Assembly: GCF_039503195.1 (NCBI RefSeq)
Contig: NZ_JBCJKP010000001.1
Coordinates: 6,138,001 to 6,202,000 of the forward strand
DNA from: Streptomyces mirabilis
GTDB taxonomy: Bacteria > Actinomycetota > Actinomycetes > Streptomycetales > Streptomycetaceae
Length of the DNA stretch: 64,000 bases
Direction: 5' to 3'
Part shown: one piece after another, positions 44,935 to 53,403 of the stretch
Numbering within the stretch: the stretch's first letter is position 1
Layout of the letters: each line of letters begins with the position of its first letter
The notes under the pieces: model-generated
What the model saw: the letters and a program-made list of their open reading frames with translations, nothing else
Told to the model about the DNA's origin: nothing
Database searches by the model: none
Position numbers and translations under genes: made by a program

Positions 44935-45606
44935 TCACCGTTCCGCAGCGTCGAGCTGGTGGGGGACGGCGGAGGCGCGCAGGTCTTGGAGGTCGGGGAT
45001 GTGGTTGTAGAGGGTGCCCGGGGAGATGCCCAGCATTTTGGCGATCGAGGTGATGGAGCGGCCGGGGTCGGGCAGCAGGTCGCGGGCGGCGCGGATGACT
45101 TCCTCGGTAGCGACGGTGGGGCGCCCGCCGACCCGGCCGCGGGCGCGGGCGGCGGCCAGGCCCTCGCGGGTGCCCTGGACGATGAGTTCGCGGATGAACT
45201 CCGCCAGAGCGGCGAAGACGTGGAAGACGAGTCGGCCGCCGGGGGTGGTGGTGTCGAGGTTCTCGTGCAGCGAGGTGAAGCCGATCCCGCGCGTCCGGAG
45301 TTCGGCGACCATGTTGATGAGGTCCTGGAGGCTGCGGCCGTAGCGGTCGAGCGACGGGACGACGAGGGTGTCGCCAGCGTCGAGGAAGGCGTGGCACGCC
45401 TTCAATTCCGGGCGGAGGGCGTTCTTTCCGGACTTCTTGTCCGAGAAGATCTTCCGGCATCCGGCGGTGGTGAGGGCGTCGATCTGCCGGTCGAGCTTCT
45501 GTCCGCCGCTGGACACCCGCGCGTACCCGATCTTGATCTCGGTGCAGACAAGCGGTTCGGCAACGAGGAGTTCGGGGTGGCCGGACGGCTCCGGAGTGTC
45601 ACTCAT
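44935..45606 (-). CDS. tnpR: Serine resolvase (TnpR)
   Basis: A 223-residue serine recombinase of resolvase size. The catalytic Ser lies in GYARVSS (about residues 26-32); IFSDKKSGK, LVVPSLDRYGRS (Arg residues of the active site) and GGRLVFHVFAALAEFIREL complete the catalytic domain. The helix-turn-helix is at the C-terminus (SITSIAKMLGISPGTLYNHI). It resolves the cointegrates made by TnpA. Its N-terminal extension of about 20 residues is slightly longer than usual. The res-like region lies immediately upstream. Confidence 0.93.
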   Translation of the reverse strand: MSDTPEPSGHPELLVAEPLVCTEIKIGYARVSSGGQKLDRQIDALTTAGCRKIFSDKKSGKNALRPELKACHAFLDAGDTLVVPSLDRYGRSLQDLINMVAELRTRGIGFTSLHENLDTTTPGGRLVFHVFAALAEFIRELIVQGTREGLAAARARGRVGGRPTVATEEVIRAARDLLPDPGRSITSIAKMLGISPGTLYNHIPDLQDLRASAVPHQLDAAER

Positions 45607-45615
45607 GACCCCGGA

Positions 45616-45740
45616 TCATGTCAGAAAACGGTGGTCGAGGGTTCTTGAATGACCCAGGTTTTTGAAGGGTTTTTTGAAGGGGCTGCGGGGTGTGCGGACC
45701 CCCGCACGGTGATCTTCAGAAAACGTTCGTTTTTTGAAGG
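45616..45740. promoter_or_regulatory. Putative res site / tnpR control region
   Basis: Repeated motifs fill this AT-richer stretch directly upstream of tnpR: TCAGAAAACG at 45621-45630 and 45716-45725, and TTTTTGAAGG at 45660, 45671 and 45731. At 45715-45740 two of them face each other as an inverted repeat. Serine resolvases bind three such subsites of unequal spacing. The bases up to 45883 hold nothing else that I recognise. Confidence 0.6.
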
Positions 45741-45883
45741 CGAGGCTCGTCGACCCGCATCGTCTTCTTTGTTGGATGGGAGTGTCGCAGTAAGGGCGGT
45801 TGGTGCGATGCCGGGCCCTCATCAGCACCCCGGGCGAGACTCTGACGGCACGGTCGGCGGCAGCCCGGCGGGGACGCAAGGGG

Positions 45884-46366
45884 TCATCCCGGTTTCTGAT
45901 CGATCTCGGCGAGTCGCGCCTCCACCTGGTCTCCCAATTCGATCAGCAGGTCCATCTGCGCAGGGGTCACGTGGTCGATCAGCACATTGCGCACGTCAGC
46001 CAGGTGGAGCGGGGCGGCTGCCTCGACGAGGGTGCGGCCCTGTTCGGTGATGACCACGACGGCCCCTCGCTGGTCGGTCGCGCATCGCTCGCGGCGGATG
46101 AGGTTGCGGTTCTGCATGCGGGTCAGATGCTGCGACAGACGGCTCTTCTCCCATTGCAGCGCATCTCCGAGTGCGAACGACCGCAGGCGTCCCTCGGGCG
46201 CCTCAGACAGGTGCGCCAGCACCTGGTAGTCGGCGGTGGACAGCCCGCTGTGGGTGCGCAGCTGCCGCTCGATGTATTCGGACAGGCCGGCCTGCATCTT
46301 CATGAGGCTGCGCCAAGCCCGCTGTTCACGCTCGTCCAGCCATCGCGGTTCGTCCATGAAGCCCAT
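45884..46366 (-). CDS. MarR-family transcriptional regulator
   Basis: A 160-residue winged-helix protein. The recognition region is about residues 60-85 (LGDALQWEKSRLSQHLTRMQNR), the wing follows (RRERCATDQRGAVVVITEQGR), and helices at both ends should form the dimer. It diverges from the reductase gene, with two palindromic operators between them, so it probably represses itself and the redox genes until a phenolic, quinone or other electrophile binds. No conserved Cys pair of the OhrR type is evident (a single Cys in RRERCATD). Confidence 0.9.
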   Translation of the reverse strand: MGFMDEPRWLDEREQRAWRSLMKMQAGLSEYIERQLRTHSGLSTADYQVLAHLSEAPEGRLRSFALGDALQWEKSRLSQHLTRMQNRNLIRRERCATDQRGAVVVITEQGRTLVEAAAPLHLADVRNVLIDHVTPAQMDLLIELGDQVEARLAEIDQKPG

Positions 46367-46376
46367 CCTACCGCTT

Positions 46377-46429
46377 TGGTTGACATGTTAACCAGTCCGT
46401 CGTACGGTTTGGTTAACACCTCAACCAAA
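46377..46429. promoter_or_regulatory. Two MarR-type operators between divergent genes
   Basis: TGGTTGACATGTTAACCA (46377-46394) is a palindrome with a single mismatched pair. A second 22-bp palindrome at 46408-46429 starts TTTGGTTAACA and ends TCAACCAAA. The shared half-site is TGGTTRA. Centre-to-centre distance is 33 bp, about three helical turns. Confidence 0.7.
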
Positions 46430-46541
46430 TGGACTTGCGGAGGTCGGAGCCGCCTACAGAAACGCGGCGACAACAGGCCGGACGACGAAGCTGCTCTGCC
46501 GCCTCGACAGCCTTCAGCAATTACTGGAACAGGGAGCACTC

Positions 46542-47153
46542 ATGTCTGCAGACACCCGCTACGCCATCGTGGGCACCGGAAACATCGGTTCGGCGCTGGC
46601 GCGCGTCTTCGCCCGGGCCGGAGTCGAGGTCAGCATCGCCAACACCCGCGGACCGGGCTCGATCAGCGAACTCGCCGCCTCCTGGGGTTCCACGGTCCGG
46701 GCCGTGACGCTCACCGAGGCACTGGCGAGCGACGTCATCTTCATGGCCATCCCGTTCGGCGCAGTCGAGACGTTCGGCAACGCCCTGCCCGACTGGAACG
46801 GGAAGATCGTCGTCGACACCACCAACGCGCACTACGCGCCCAACGCGGGCGACGTCCTCAAGGGTCGGCTCTCCTCGCAGTACGCGGCCGAGGTCCTGCC
46901 CGGCGCCCAGATCGTGAAGGGCTTCAACCACCTTCCCGCCCAGACGCTCGCCGCCGAAGTGCCCTCCGGCCAGGGCAAGCGCGTGGTCTTCGTCTCCAGC
47001 GACTCCGGGGAGGCCAGCTCCCAGATCGCCGAGCTCGCCCGCACGCTCGGCCTGTCGCCGGTGGAACTCGGCAGGATCGACGAAGGCGGACGCCTCATCG
47101 AGGTTCCCGGCGCACTGGTGCTCAGGAACTTCACCGAACAGCCCCTCACCTGA
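46542..47153 (+). CDS. NADP/F420-type oxidoreductase (NAD-binding domain protein)
   Basis: A 203-residue protein of the F420-dependent NADP reductase family. The Rossmann motif GTGNIGSALARVFARAG opens the sequence (about residues 10-26), followed by ANTRGPGS (a pattern that suits NADP), MAIPFGAVETF and VKGFNHLPAQ. Members pass hydride between NADP and F420 or a flavin, and many are of unknown substrate. First gene of the MarR-controlled set, with good GGAG-like spacing before ATG 46542. Confidence 0.85.
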   Translation: MSADTRYAIVGTGNIGSALARVFARAGVEVSIANTRGPGSISELAASWGSTVRAVTLTEALASDVIFMAIPFGAVETFGNALPDWNGKIVVDTTNAHYAPNAGDVLKGRLSSQYAAEVLPGAQIVKGFNHLPAQTLAAEVPSGQGKRVVFVSSDSGEASSQIAELARTLGLSPVELGRIDEGGRLIEVPGALVLRNFTEQPLT

Positions 47154-47155
47154 TC

Positions 47156-47188
47156 GGCCGCATTCCGCCTTCCACAGGCGGTGCGGCC
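47156..47188 (+). terminator. Hairpin terminator after the reductase gene
   Basis: GGCCGCATTCCGCCT pairs with AGGCGGTGCGGCC around TCCAC, with a small internal mismatch, two bases after the stop codon. The rest of the gap to 47417 shows no gene; it is GC-rich and self-complementary at first. Confidence 0.6.
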
Positions 47189-47417
47189 GGCGCCGACGAG
47201 CCGTCCCGCCTCAGCGTCTGCCGTCACCGGCCGCACCGCGGCGGCCGGCGCCCGGCCCGCGGCCGGGTTGCCGCGCAGCAGCGCTCTCCATCGATGAGAC
47301 CGCACTACAGCAACGCTCACGCGTGAGCAGCAAAACCCGCCGGCACACCCATCCTCCACGGATGCCGGTCCCTCACAGCTCGGGCGGTCCGAATCACTCT
47401 CCAGAAAGGCATGACCC

Positions 47418-47789
47418 GTGTTTGTCTTCGCCGCCGTACTGAGCGTTCTGCTCGCCGTTGTCGGGCTGGCCGCCGGACTACCGAAAGCCCTGCTCAAGGG
47501 CAGCATTCCAGCCCAGTTGCAGTCTCCCGGAGGCTTCAGCGCCCCGCTGGTCCGGTTCATCGGGCTGGCCGAGCTGGCCGCAGCCGCAGGGCTCATCGCC
47601 GGTCTCTTCTGGCAGCCCATCGGCGTTGCCGCCGCCCTGGGATTCGCAGTCCTGCTCGTCGGAGCCGTCGGCTTCCACGCCAAGTCCGGCGACTACGCCA
47701 ACCCCGAGACCCGCGGCAACGCGATGGCACCCATCATCCTCACCGTCATCGCGATCGCTGCCGCCGCCACGCTCGTCCTCGCCTCCTGA
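47418..47789 (+). CDS. DoxX family membrane protein
   Basis: A 123-residue protein with four hydrophobic helices. GLPKALLKG, FIGLAELAAAAGLIAGLFW and GAVGFHAKSGD match the DoxX family. Family members associate with oxidoreductases in the membrane and are linked to thiol/oxidative-stress resistance; the chemistry is unresolved. GTG start at 47418 after AGAAAGG. It lies between the reductase and the azoreductase, so a common electron or quinone-related role is plausible. Confidence 0.87.
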   Translation: MFVFAAVLSVLLAVVGLAAGLPKALLKGSIPAQLQSPGGFSAPLVRFIGLAELAAAAGLIAGLFWQPIGVAAALGFAVLLVGAVGFHAKSGDYANPETRGNAMAPIILTVIAIAAAATLVLAS

Positions 47790-47924
47790 CCAGCGCCTGA
47801 ATCCGAGGCGCCACAGCTCACCTTCCGCCCGGCAAACCCGGCCGGGTGATCGCGACGCCCTCGCCACGCGGACCGTCACCGATCATCCGCATTCCCGACC
47901 ACTGCTACACCTGAGGAACATCCC

Positions 47925-48578
47925 ATGACCACTCTTCTGCACCTCGATTCCTCGCTGTTTTCCGGCGACGCCTCCTCCTCCCGCGCCGTGACCGCCGCCT
48001 TCCGCCGGACCTGGCAGGAGCACCACCCCGAGGGCACGGTCATCTACCGTGACCTCGCCACGAACCCCGTACCGCACCTCACCGCCGACGCCCACACCGC
48101 CGGCCAGACCGACCCGGCCACGCACACCCCCGCCCAGGCCGCCGCCCTCGCCCACCGGCTGACGCTGATCGACGAGCTGGAGAACGCCGACGCCATACTG
48201 ATCGGCGCTCCGATGTACAACTACTCGATTCCCTCGACCCTCAAGGCGTGGCTCGACAACATCGTCCTCGTCGGCCGCACCGCCGGCGTGGAAAGCTCCA
48301 GGCTCAAGGGCACCCCCGTCACCGTCGTCGCCAGCCGCGGCGGCTCCTACGCCCCGGGCACGCCCCGCGAGGGCTACGAATACGTGCAGAACTACCTCAC
48401 GGCCGTTCTGGCCGACGCGCTCGCCCTGGACGTGAACTTCATCGTCCCGGAACTCACGATGGCCGTACACAACCCGGCGATGTCCCAGCTGATCCCCCTC
48501 TTCGAAGCCTCCCGCCAGCAGGCACTGGACGACGCAGCCTCCACGGCCAAGGCGATAGCCCACCGCATCGCCGCCTAG
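47925..48578 (+). CDS. azoR: FMN-dependent NADH-azoreductase / quinone reductase
   Basis: A 217-residue flavodoxin-like enzyme. LLHLDSSLFSGDASSSR binds the FMN phosphate, APMYNYSIPSTLKAWLDNIV is the family hallmark around residues 94-113, and VVASRGGSYAPGTPREG binds the isoalloxazine ring. AzoR enzymes reduce quinones, azo dyes and nitroaromatics by two-electron transfer and protect against thiol-reactive electrophiles. ATG 47925 follows GAGGAAC. A long hairpin terminator follows. Confidence 0.92.
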   Translation: MTTLLHLDSSLFSGDASSSRAVTAAFRRTWQEHHPEGTVIYRDLATNPVPHLTADAHTAGQTDPATHTPAQAAALAHRLTLIDELENADAILIGAPMYNYSIPSTLKAWLDNIVLVGRTAGVESSRLKGTPVTVVASRGGSYAPGTPREGYEYVQNYLTAVLADALALDVNFIVPELTMAVHNPAMSQLIPLFEASRQQALDDAASTAKAIAHRIAA

Positions 48579-48595
48579 AAACAGCGCCCTCCGGA

Positions 48596-48627
48596 CGGCG
48601 GCCGTGAAGCACGCTTCACGGCCGCCG
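48596..48627 (+). terminator. Long perfect hairpin after azoR
   Basis: Two perfectly complementary 15-nt arms (CGGCGGCCGTGAAGC and its complement) with a 2-nt centre lie 17 bp after the stop of azoR. It also marks where the following oxidoreductase remnant begins. Confidence 0.75.
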
Positions 48628-48646
48628 TGGGCGAACTCCAGCGGGG

Positions 48647-48949
48647 ACAGGCGGCTGGCTGCCCTCGAAGGAATTTCTCGCCCCGGAGGAGCTGGACGAC
48701 GCGAACCGGCGAATCGACGAGGCGGCCGGCGCTGCCGGGCGGGACCCGAGCCGGACCAACCGGGTCTACAACCTGGTCGGTGACCGTTCGACTACGCAGC
48801 GGGTCGACCTGCTGACGAGCTGGTCGGTCGAGCACGGCATGAACGGCTACATCTTCAGCGGCCCGGTCGACGAGTCCGCGCTGCGCCCCATCATCGAGAA
48901 GGTCGCGCCCGCCGTGCGCGAGGCAGTCGCAAAGGAGCATCGACGATGA
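48647..48949 (+). pseudogene. C-terminal remnant of an LLM-class flavin-dependent oxidoreductase
   Basis: About 100 codons encode GGWLPSKEFLAPEELDDANRRI, DEAAGAAGRDPSRTNRVYNLV and a C-terminal IIEKVAPAVREAVA. This is the end of a luciferase-like monooxygenase. The first 200 or so residues are absent, replaced by the azoR terminator, and no start codon or ribosome-binding site is present. Its stop overlaps the hemerythrin start (ATGA), so the original operon was oxidoreductase-hemerythrin and a deletion joined it to azoR. Confidence 0.72.
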
Positions 48950-49464
48950 CACAGCCGCAGGCGGGAACTGTCGCCGGCCGCCAGATGGTGCAGCAGCTGC
49001 TGATGGCGCATGCGCCGCTGCGCAGCGACGTCGCCGCCCTGCGCAAGGGGCTTGAGGTGCTCGATGCGGCGACCACACGCGCAGAGGACATCGAGGAGCT
49101 GCTCGGCGGTCTGACTGTCGCGGACCTCACCTGGCAGCTCAAGGTGGGCTGCCAGCATTTCTGCGCCCACCTGGACGCCCACCACACGATCGAGGACGCT
49201 CGGATGCTGCCGGTCATGCAGCACCGGTTCCCCGAGCTCACCGATCAGATCGGGCGGCTCCGGCGCGAGCATGAGGAGGTCAAACAGATGATCGTGAGCA
49301 TCCGCGCCGACGCGCGGCAGCTGAACCCCAAGGACGAGCGCTCCGTCCACGTGGTGCTGGAACAGATCGTCGCGCTTGCCGACCACCTCCAGGCCCATCT
49401 CGACTTCGAGGAGCGCACCCTCTTCCCGTACTTCCTGCGGATGGACCACGACTGGCACGCCTGA
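48946..49464 (+). CDS. Hemerythrin-like (HHE) domain protein
   Basis: A 172-residue helical protein with the conserved His/Glu iron ligands spread as in hemerythrins: HAPLRSD (about residue 26), HFCAHLDAHHTIED (about 66-79), RREHEEV (about 107) and HLDFEERTLFP (about 149-159). Such domains bind O2, NO or peroxide, or act as iron sensors, in the cytosol. AAGGAG precedes ATG 48946. With azoR, DoxX and the reductase it makes an oxidative or electrophile stress module. Confidence 0.88.
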   Translation: MTQPQAGTVAGRQMVQQLLMAHAPLRSDVAALRKGLEVLDAATTRAEDIEELLGGLTVADLTWQLKVGCQHFCAHLDAHHTIEDARMLPVMQHRFPELTDQIGRLRREHEEVKQMIVSIRADARQLNPKDERSVHVVLEQIVALADHLQAHLDFEERTLFPYFLRMDHDWHA

Positions 49465-49582
49465 GCTGTTCTGGCCGGGAGGGTGAGTTTGGAGCCGCGG
49501 ACGGCCGTGCCGCCGCGCCATGGAGGCTTTGAAGCTGGACGCTGAGCTTGACTCTGACACGAAAATTGAGGCTTCGTGGAGG

Positions 49583-49705
49583 TCAGGTCGCCTCGATGGG
49601 TTCGAAGCGGATGGCCATCGGCGCGTCCCTGCGGTCGGCGGCGAACCGCTCGTTGGCCTCCCGCAGGTGCTCCCTCATCTCGTCGTGCGAGTCCGTCACG
49701 GTCAT
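49583..49705 (-). CDS. Orphan 40-residue frame in the transposon, unknown
   Basis: MTVTDSHDEMREHLREANER opens a 40-codon frame rich in charged residues, predicted helical, ending in a Phe/Pro/Ile/Glu tail. AGAAGGGGG lies 6-8 bases before the ATG. It may be a small protein or a remnant of a longer gene. The rest of the interval between hemerythrin and tnpA shows nothing else. Confidence 0.4.
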   Translation of the reverse strand: MTVTDSHDEMREHLREANERFAADRRDAPMAIRFEPIEAT

Positions 49706-49790
49706 ACCGGCGCCCCCTTCTCACTGCCCCGCCGGTCGGCGGTGGTCTTCTCGAAGTACAACGACCCGCCCCGGACGGCGGATGCGGCGC

Positions 49791-52700
49791 TCACTCCTCC
49801 TGGCCGTCGTCGTCATCGTCGAGGTCGACAGCATCCGGGTCGCGCAGGGGCCGCAGCCCCTTCACCGGCTGGGAGGCGGTGAAGTTGTACCGGCCCAGGA
49901 CGTTCAGATTCTTGTGCTTGAGCGGGGAGAGCCGGGCGACGTCCTCGTCGCGGATCTCGTAGCCCTCCGCGCGGAGCTGGGCGACGGCGGCGTCGATGTA
50001 GCGCGTCGTCCAAAGGACCACGGCGTTCAGCACGAGCCCCAGCGCCCCGAGCTGGTCCTCCATCCCGTCCCGGTACGCCTGGTGGATGGTGCCCTTCTTG
50101 CCGTGGCAGATGTCGCGGGCGAGCTTGTGGCGGGATTCCTGGACGGTGAGCTGTTTGTGCATCTGGCGGCGGTAGGTGTCGTCGACCGGGTCGACGACGG
50201 CGAGCAGGTGCAGGGTTTTGGCGATGCGCCCGTACTCGGCGAACGCCTGCCCCAGCGGGGCGGGATGCCCTTCTCTGCCGAACATCCTCAGCAGGTCGTA
50301 GGCGCGGACCTGGTTGGTGACCAGGGAGCCGGCGACCCGCAGCATGTCCGGCCAGTGCGTGATCACCTTCTTCACGTTCACCTTGTTCCGCGCGATCGCC
50401 TCCAGCGGCCCGTACTCGCCGGCCGTCTCGGCGCCGGGCATCTGGGCCTTCCAGAACCTCTGGTCTTGAAGGTCCTTGAAGCGCGGGGAGAAGCGGTAGC
50501 CGAGCAGCTTGAAGATGCCGAAGACCATGTCGGAGTAGGAGGCGTTGTCGGTGGCGACCATCTCCGGCTTCACTCCGCCGTCCAGGTTCAACAAGGCGTC
50601 CAGGATGAACAGGGAGTCACGCGGGGTGCCGGGCACCACCATCTGTCCGATGCCGATGACCTGGTCGTTGATGGCGTTCAGCCATGTGATGCCGGTCTTC
50701 TTCGCGAAGTACTTGGGTGAGGGGGCGGCGTTGATGGTGCGGACGGGGACGACGAACCGCAGGCCGTCGACGGAGGCCAGCAGCCCCTTTCCCCAGTGCT
50801 CGACGATGGGCACCTGGGCCTGGGCGGCGATCAGGGCCGCGTTCGCCGCGGCGATGGTGTCGGCGCGCAGATAGTACTGGTCGACGTGGACCAGCCGGGA
50901 GCGGGTCAGAGCCTCGTGGTTGGGGTTGATGACCGGGGTCATCCCGATGTTGCACGCCTCGCTCACCAGCAGGGCGACGACCGAGGTGGTCAGGTCCTTC
51001 ATCCGGGTTCTGCCGTCGTCCAGATGCACGAAAGCGTCCAGGAACCCGGTCCATGAGTACACCTCGAACAGCAGGTCCGGCAGGTCGATCTTCGGAAGCA
51101 TCTTCTCGACACGCTCGCGCAGCCACTTCAGCGACTTCGGCTCACCGAGCGCATGGAGCTTCTCCACGTTCAGCTTCGCCCGGCCGTTGGGCTGCACCTC
51201 GATGCTGATCTTCGCGTCGGAGCCCGCCTCCTGAAGGCGCTCGGCCATCTGCTTCCACGTCGCGTCCAGCACGGCGACCAGTTCCCGAAGGTGCTGTTCG
51301 GCGTCCTCGGCCAGGCTCAGGCCGGCCAGGACGTCCTCGCGCACCGCCTCCCACCCTTGCCCTGAAGCAGCCGGGCTCGCGGGTCGGACCAGCGGTGCGA
51401 GGGCGAGGCGAAGATGTCGCGGCGCCTCAGCGCGCCGAACAGCTGCTCCAGCACACACACCACGTACGCATCCCGGTCCACCGCCCCCTGCGGCAGCTCC
51501 GCGTTCGCGTACACGGCCTTGCGCCAGTGCGCCGGCACCAGCTTGTCGTCGACCTCGCGCGGCAGCAGCGGCTTCTCGCCCACCTTCCGCCGGGAGAGAG
51601 CCGGGAGCCGCTGCACCCCAGTGAGGATCCGTCTGCCGGCGGGCGCCGCGTCCAGCGCCTTCGACTCACCCAGCAGCGACAGGAACGGCCTGACGGTGTT
51701 GTAGCGCAGCGCCAGCGCCCCACGCAGCGCGGTCTCCGCCGTGTCGTCGTCCTCCGGCACCAGGCTCACCACCGTGGCCGCCGCGCTGGAGAGCGCGGCC
51801 CGAGGCGCGACCTCCTCCAAGGCCCGCCACAGCCCGGCCACGTCGACATCGCAGCCGCTCCCCTCGATGAGCTCCAGCTCCTCGATGATCACCTTCGAGA
51901 CCCGGGCGGTGATCCGTGCCGCCTTCTCCAACTGCGGCAGCGTGGACAGGCGCTGCTTGTCCGTGGACCGCCTCGCGGAGCTGATCAGCCGGGTGGCCAT
52001 CAGGATCTCGAAAAGGTCCAGCGCGTCGTCGATCGCCTTCGCCTCCAAGTGGCGCATCACCGCGGTGAGCATCGCCGTGCGCTTGGGCTCCGGGGTCCGC
52101 TCCAGCTTCGGCGCCTTGGTGCCCAGCCCGTACCGGGCCAGCGCGGACAGCCGGTTCGGCGGAACCTGCTCCAGCCTGAGACGGCCCAACTGGAAGGCGG
52201 CGATGTCCTCGACCCGCTGCAACGCGGCCTTCATCGCGGTGCCGGTGGTCCGCGTCGGCGGCCGGCGCATCCGCTCCAGCTCCGAATGCCGTTTGCCCTC
52301 CGGCGTCTTCAGCGTGGCAACCAGGTCGCCGGGCAGAGCCGGGTCCGCCCGCCGGGCCGCCCTGGCGACCGTGGCGTGCAGCCGCTTGTCCGCGACGCCG
52401 CGGACCTCGGCGACCTGCCGGGCCAGCACACTCACTCCCGGCAGCAGCACCCGGTTGCGGCGCAGCCAGCCCACCGCGTGATCGAACAAAGCCTTCGGCC
52501 CCTCCGCGTGCGCCGTCCACGCCCGGCCGTGCAGGAAGGCCCTGAACTTCCGGCCCTGGTCGTGGTCCTCATACTGGTGATAGCCGTACGCGTCACGTAT
52601 CTCCCACGCGTGCTCGTACGGCGTCGGCCTGCGCTCGGTATACCGCTTGATCTGGGAGACATCCCCGATCCCCAGCTGCTCGGCCAGATGCTCGACGACC

Positions 52701-52941
52701 GGCCACGGCACCGCGAGGGGGCCTCCAGGAACAGCCCGATGTACCGCACCGTGCACATCTGAAGCGCGAAGCCGAGACGGTTGTGGTCGCCGCGCCGCTT
52801 CGCGATCAGCTTCAGGTCCTCGTCATCAAGGAAGAAGAACCGCTCCAGCTCGGGCTTCGTCGGCTCCTCGGCGAACTTCCCATACGCCTCAGCCTGCTCA
52901 TCAGTCAGAAATTCCACCGGCATGCGGCGGACCGTAGCCAT
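49791..52941 (-). pseudogene. tnpA: Tn3-family transposase (two apparent frameshifts)
   Basis: Joined, the frames give about 1,050 residues, near the usual TnpA size. The N-terminus reads [17 protein letters not shown] (ATG 52923, or 52941). The DDE catalytic residues are in MVATDNASYSDM, THWPDMLRVAGSL and MEDQLGALGLVLNAVVLW. Frame break 1: a G5 run (plus strand 52717-52721) lacks one base, which would restore [17 protein letters not shown]. Break 2: at 51354-51356 one base more would restore LLQGKGWEAVREDV. The catalytic part (49791-51458) is intact. The C-terminus ends in an Asp/Glu-rich tail. Confidence 0.9.
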
Positions 52942-53008
52942 CCCCCACCAGCGATCGGGGACCTTCCGCCGAATCCCCGCACGGCACCGATCACCTGTGC
53001 TAGAAGCC

Positions 53009-53058
53009 CAAGATCAAGTGCTTAGCGTTACTGGCTGTTCCGCTGGTCCCCAAGGCCG
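53009..53058 (-). repeat. Right terminal inverted repeat of the transposon
   Basis: The 50-bp inverse of 44512-44561 with one mismatch; it lies about 70 bp upstream of the tnpA start, the position expected for Tn3-family ends. Confidence 0.9.
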
Positions 53059-53063
53059 GGTGC
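53059..53063. repeat. Target site duplication, right copy (GGTGC)
   Basis: It matches 44507-44511 exactly. Deleting everything from the left repeat through this copy restores the methyltransferase reading frame across the junction. Confidence 0.85.
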
Positions 53064-53334
53064 AGGCTCGCCAGACAGGTGATGACGTCGTAGTGCCCCT
53101 TCGGCAGCGCGGCGGAGGCCACGTCCGTCCGCCGGAACCGGGGGCCACCCCGATCCGCCGCGCCACGGCGATCACCTCGGCCGACGGATCGACGGCGTCG
53201 ACCTCATAACCCCGCGCCGCCATCCGCCGCGCGAAACCCCCGGTGCCACAGCCGACGTCGAGGGCGACACGCCCGTGTTTCGGCAACTTCCGCAGCAGCA
53301 TCCGGTGGTAGTGATCGTTGTGGTCGAAGGGCAT
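53064..53334 (-). pseudogene. N-terminal part of the split SAM methyltransferase
   Basis: It starts MPFDHNDHYHRMLLRKLPK at ATG 53334 and contains the SAM-binding motif ALDVGCGTGGFARRMAARG and VDAVDPSAEVI. The frame then shifts: after RRIGVAP one extra base in a C5 run (plus-strand G5, 53140-53144) would lead to RFRRTDVASAALPKGHYDVI, which continues into the C-terminal half at 44511. It is therefore interrupted by the transposon and, as sequenced, also frameshifted. Confidence 0.85.
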
Positions 53335-53403
53335 ACGAGGACCCTGCCCACACGAACCCCGCGGCAGCGCCCGGCGAGAAAGTTCCAAGATTTTCGGGGA
53401 CGG

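Larger units (their letters stand above)
44512..53058. mobile_element. Tn3-family transposon with MarR/redox cargo (8,547 bp)
   Basis: The ends are 50-bp inverted repeats differing at one position, flanked by 5-bp GGTGC duplications. Contents from left to right: HNH remnant, serine resolvase, res-like region, MarR regulator, reductase, DoxX, azoreductase, oxidoreductase remnant, hemerythrin, a 40-residue orphan frame and a tnpA of about 1,050 codons. The repeats contain the Tn3-like GGGG start, an inner GGAAC and an ACGCTAAG-type end. tnpA is frameshifted as sequenced, so mobility of this copy is uncertain. Confidence 0.92.

Noticed and set aside
44519..53051. Transposon ends at the GGGG of the repeats
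   Set aside because: The flanks would then be inverted rather than direct repeats; moving the ends seven bases outward yields a perfect 5-bp direct duplication and restores the target gene.
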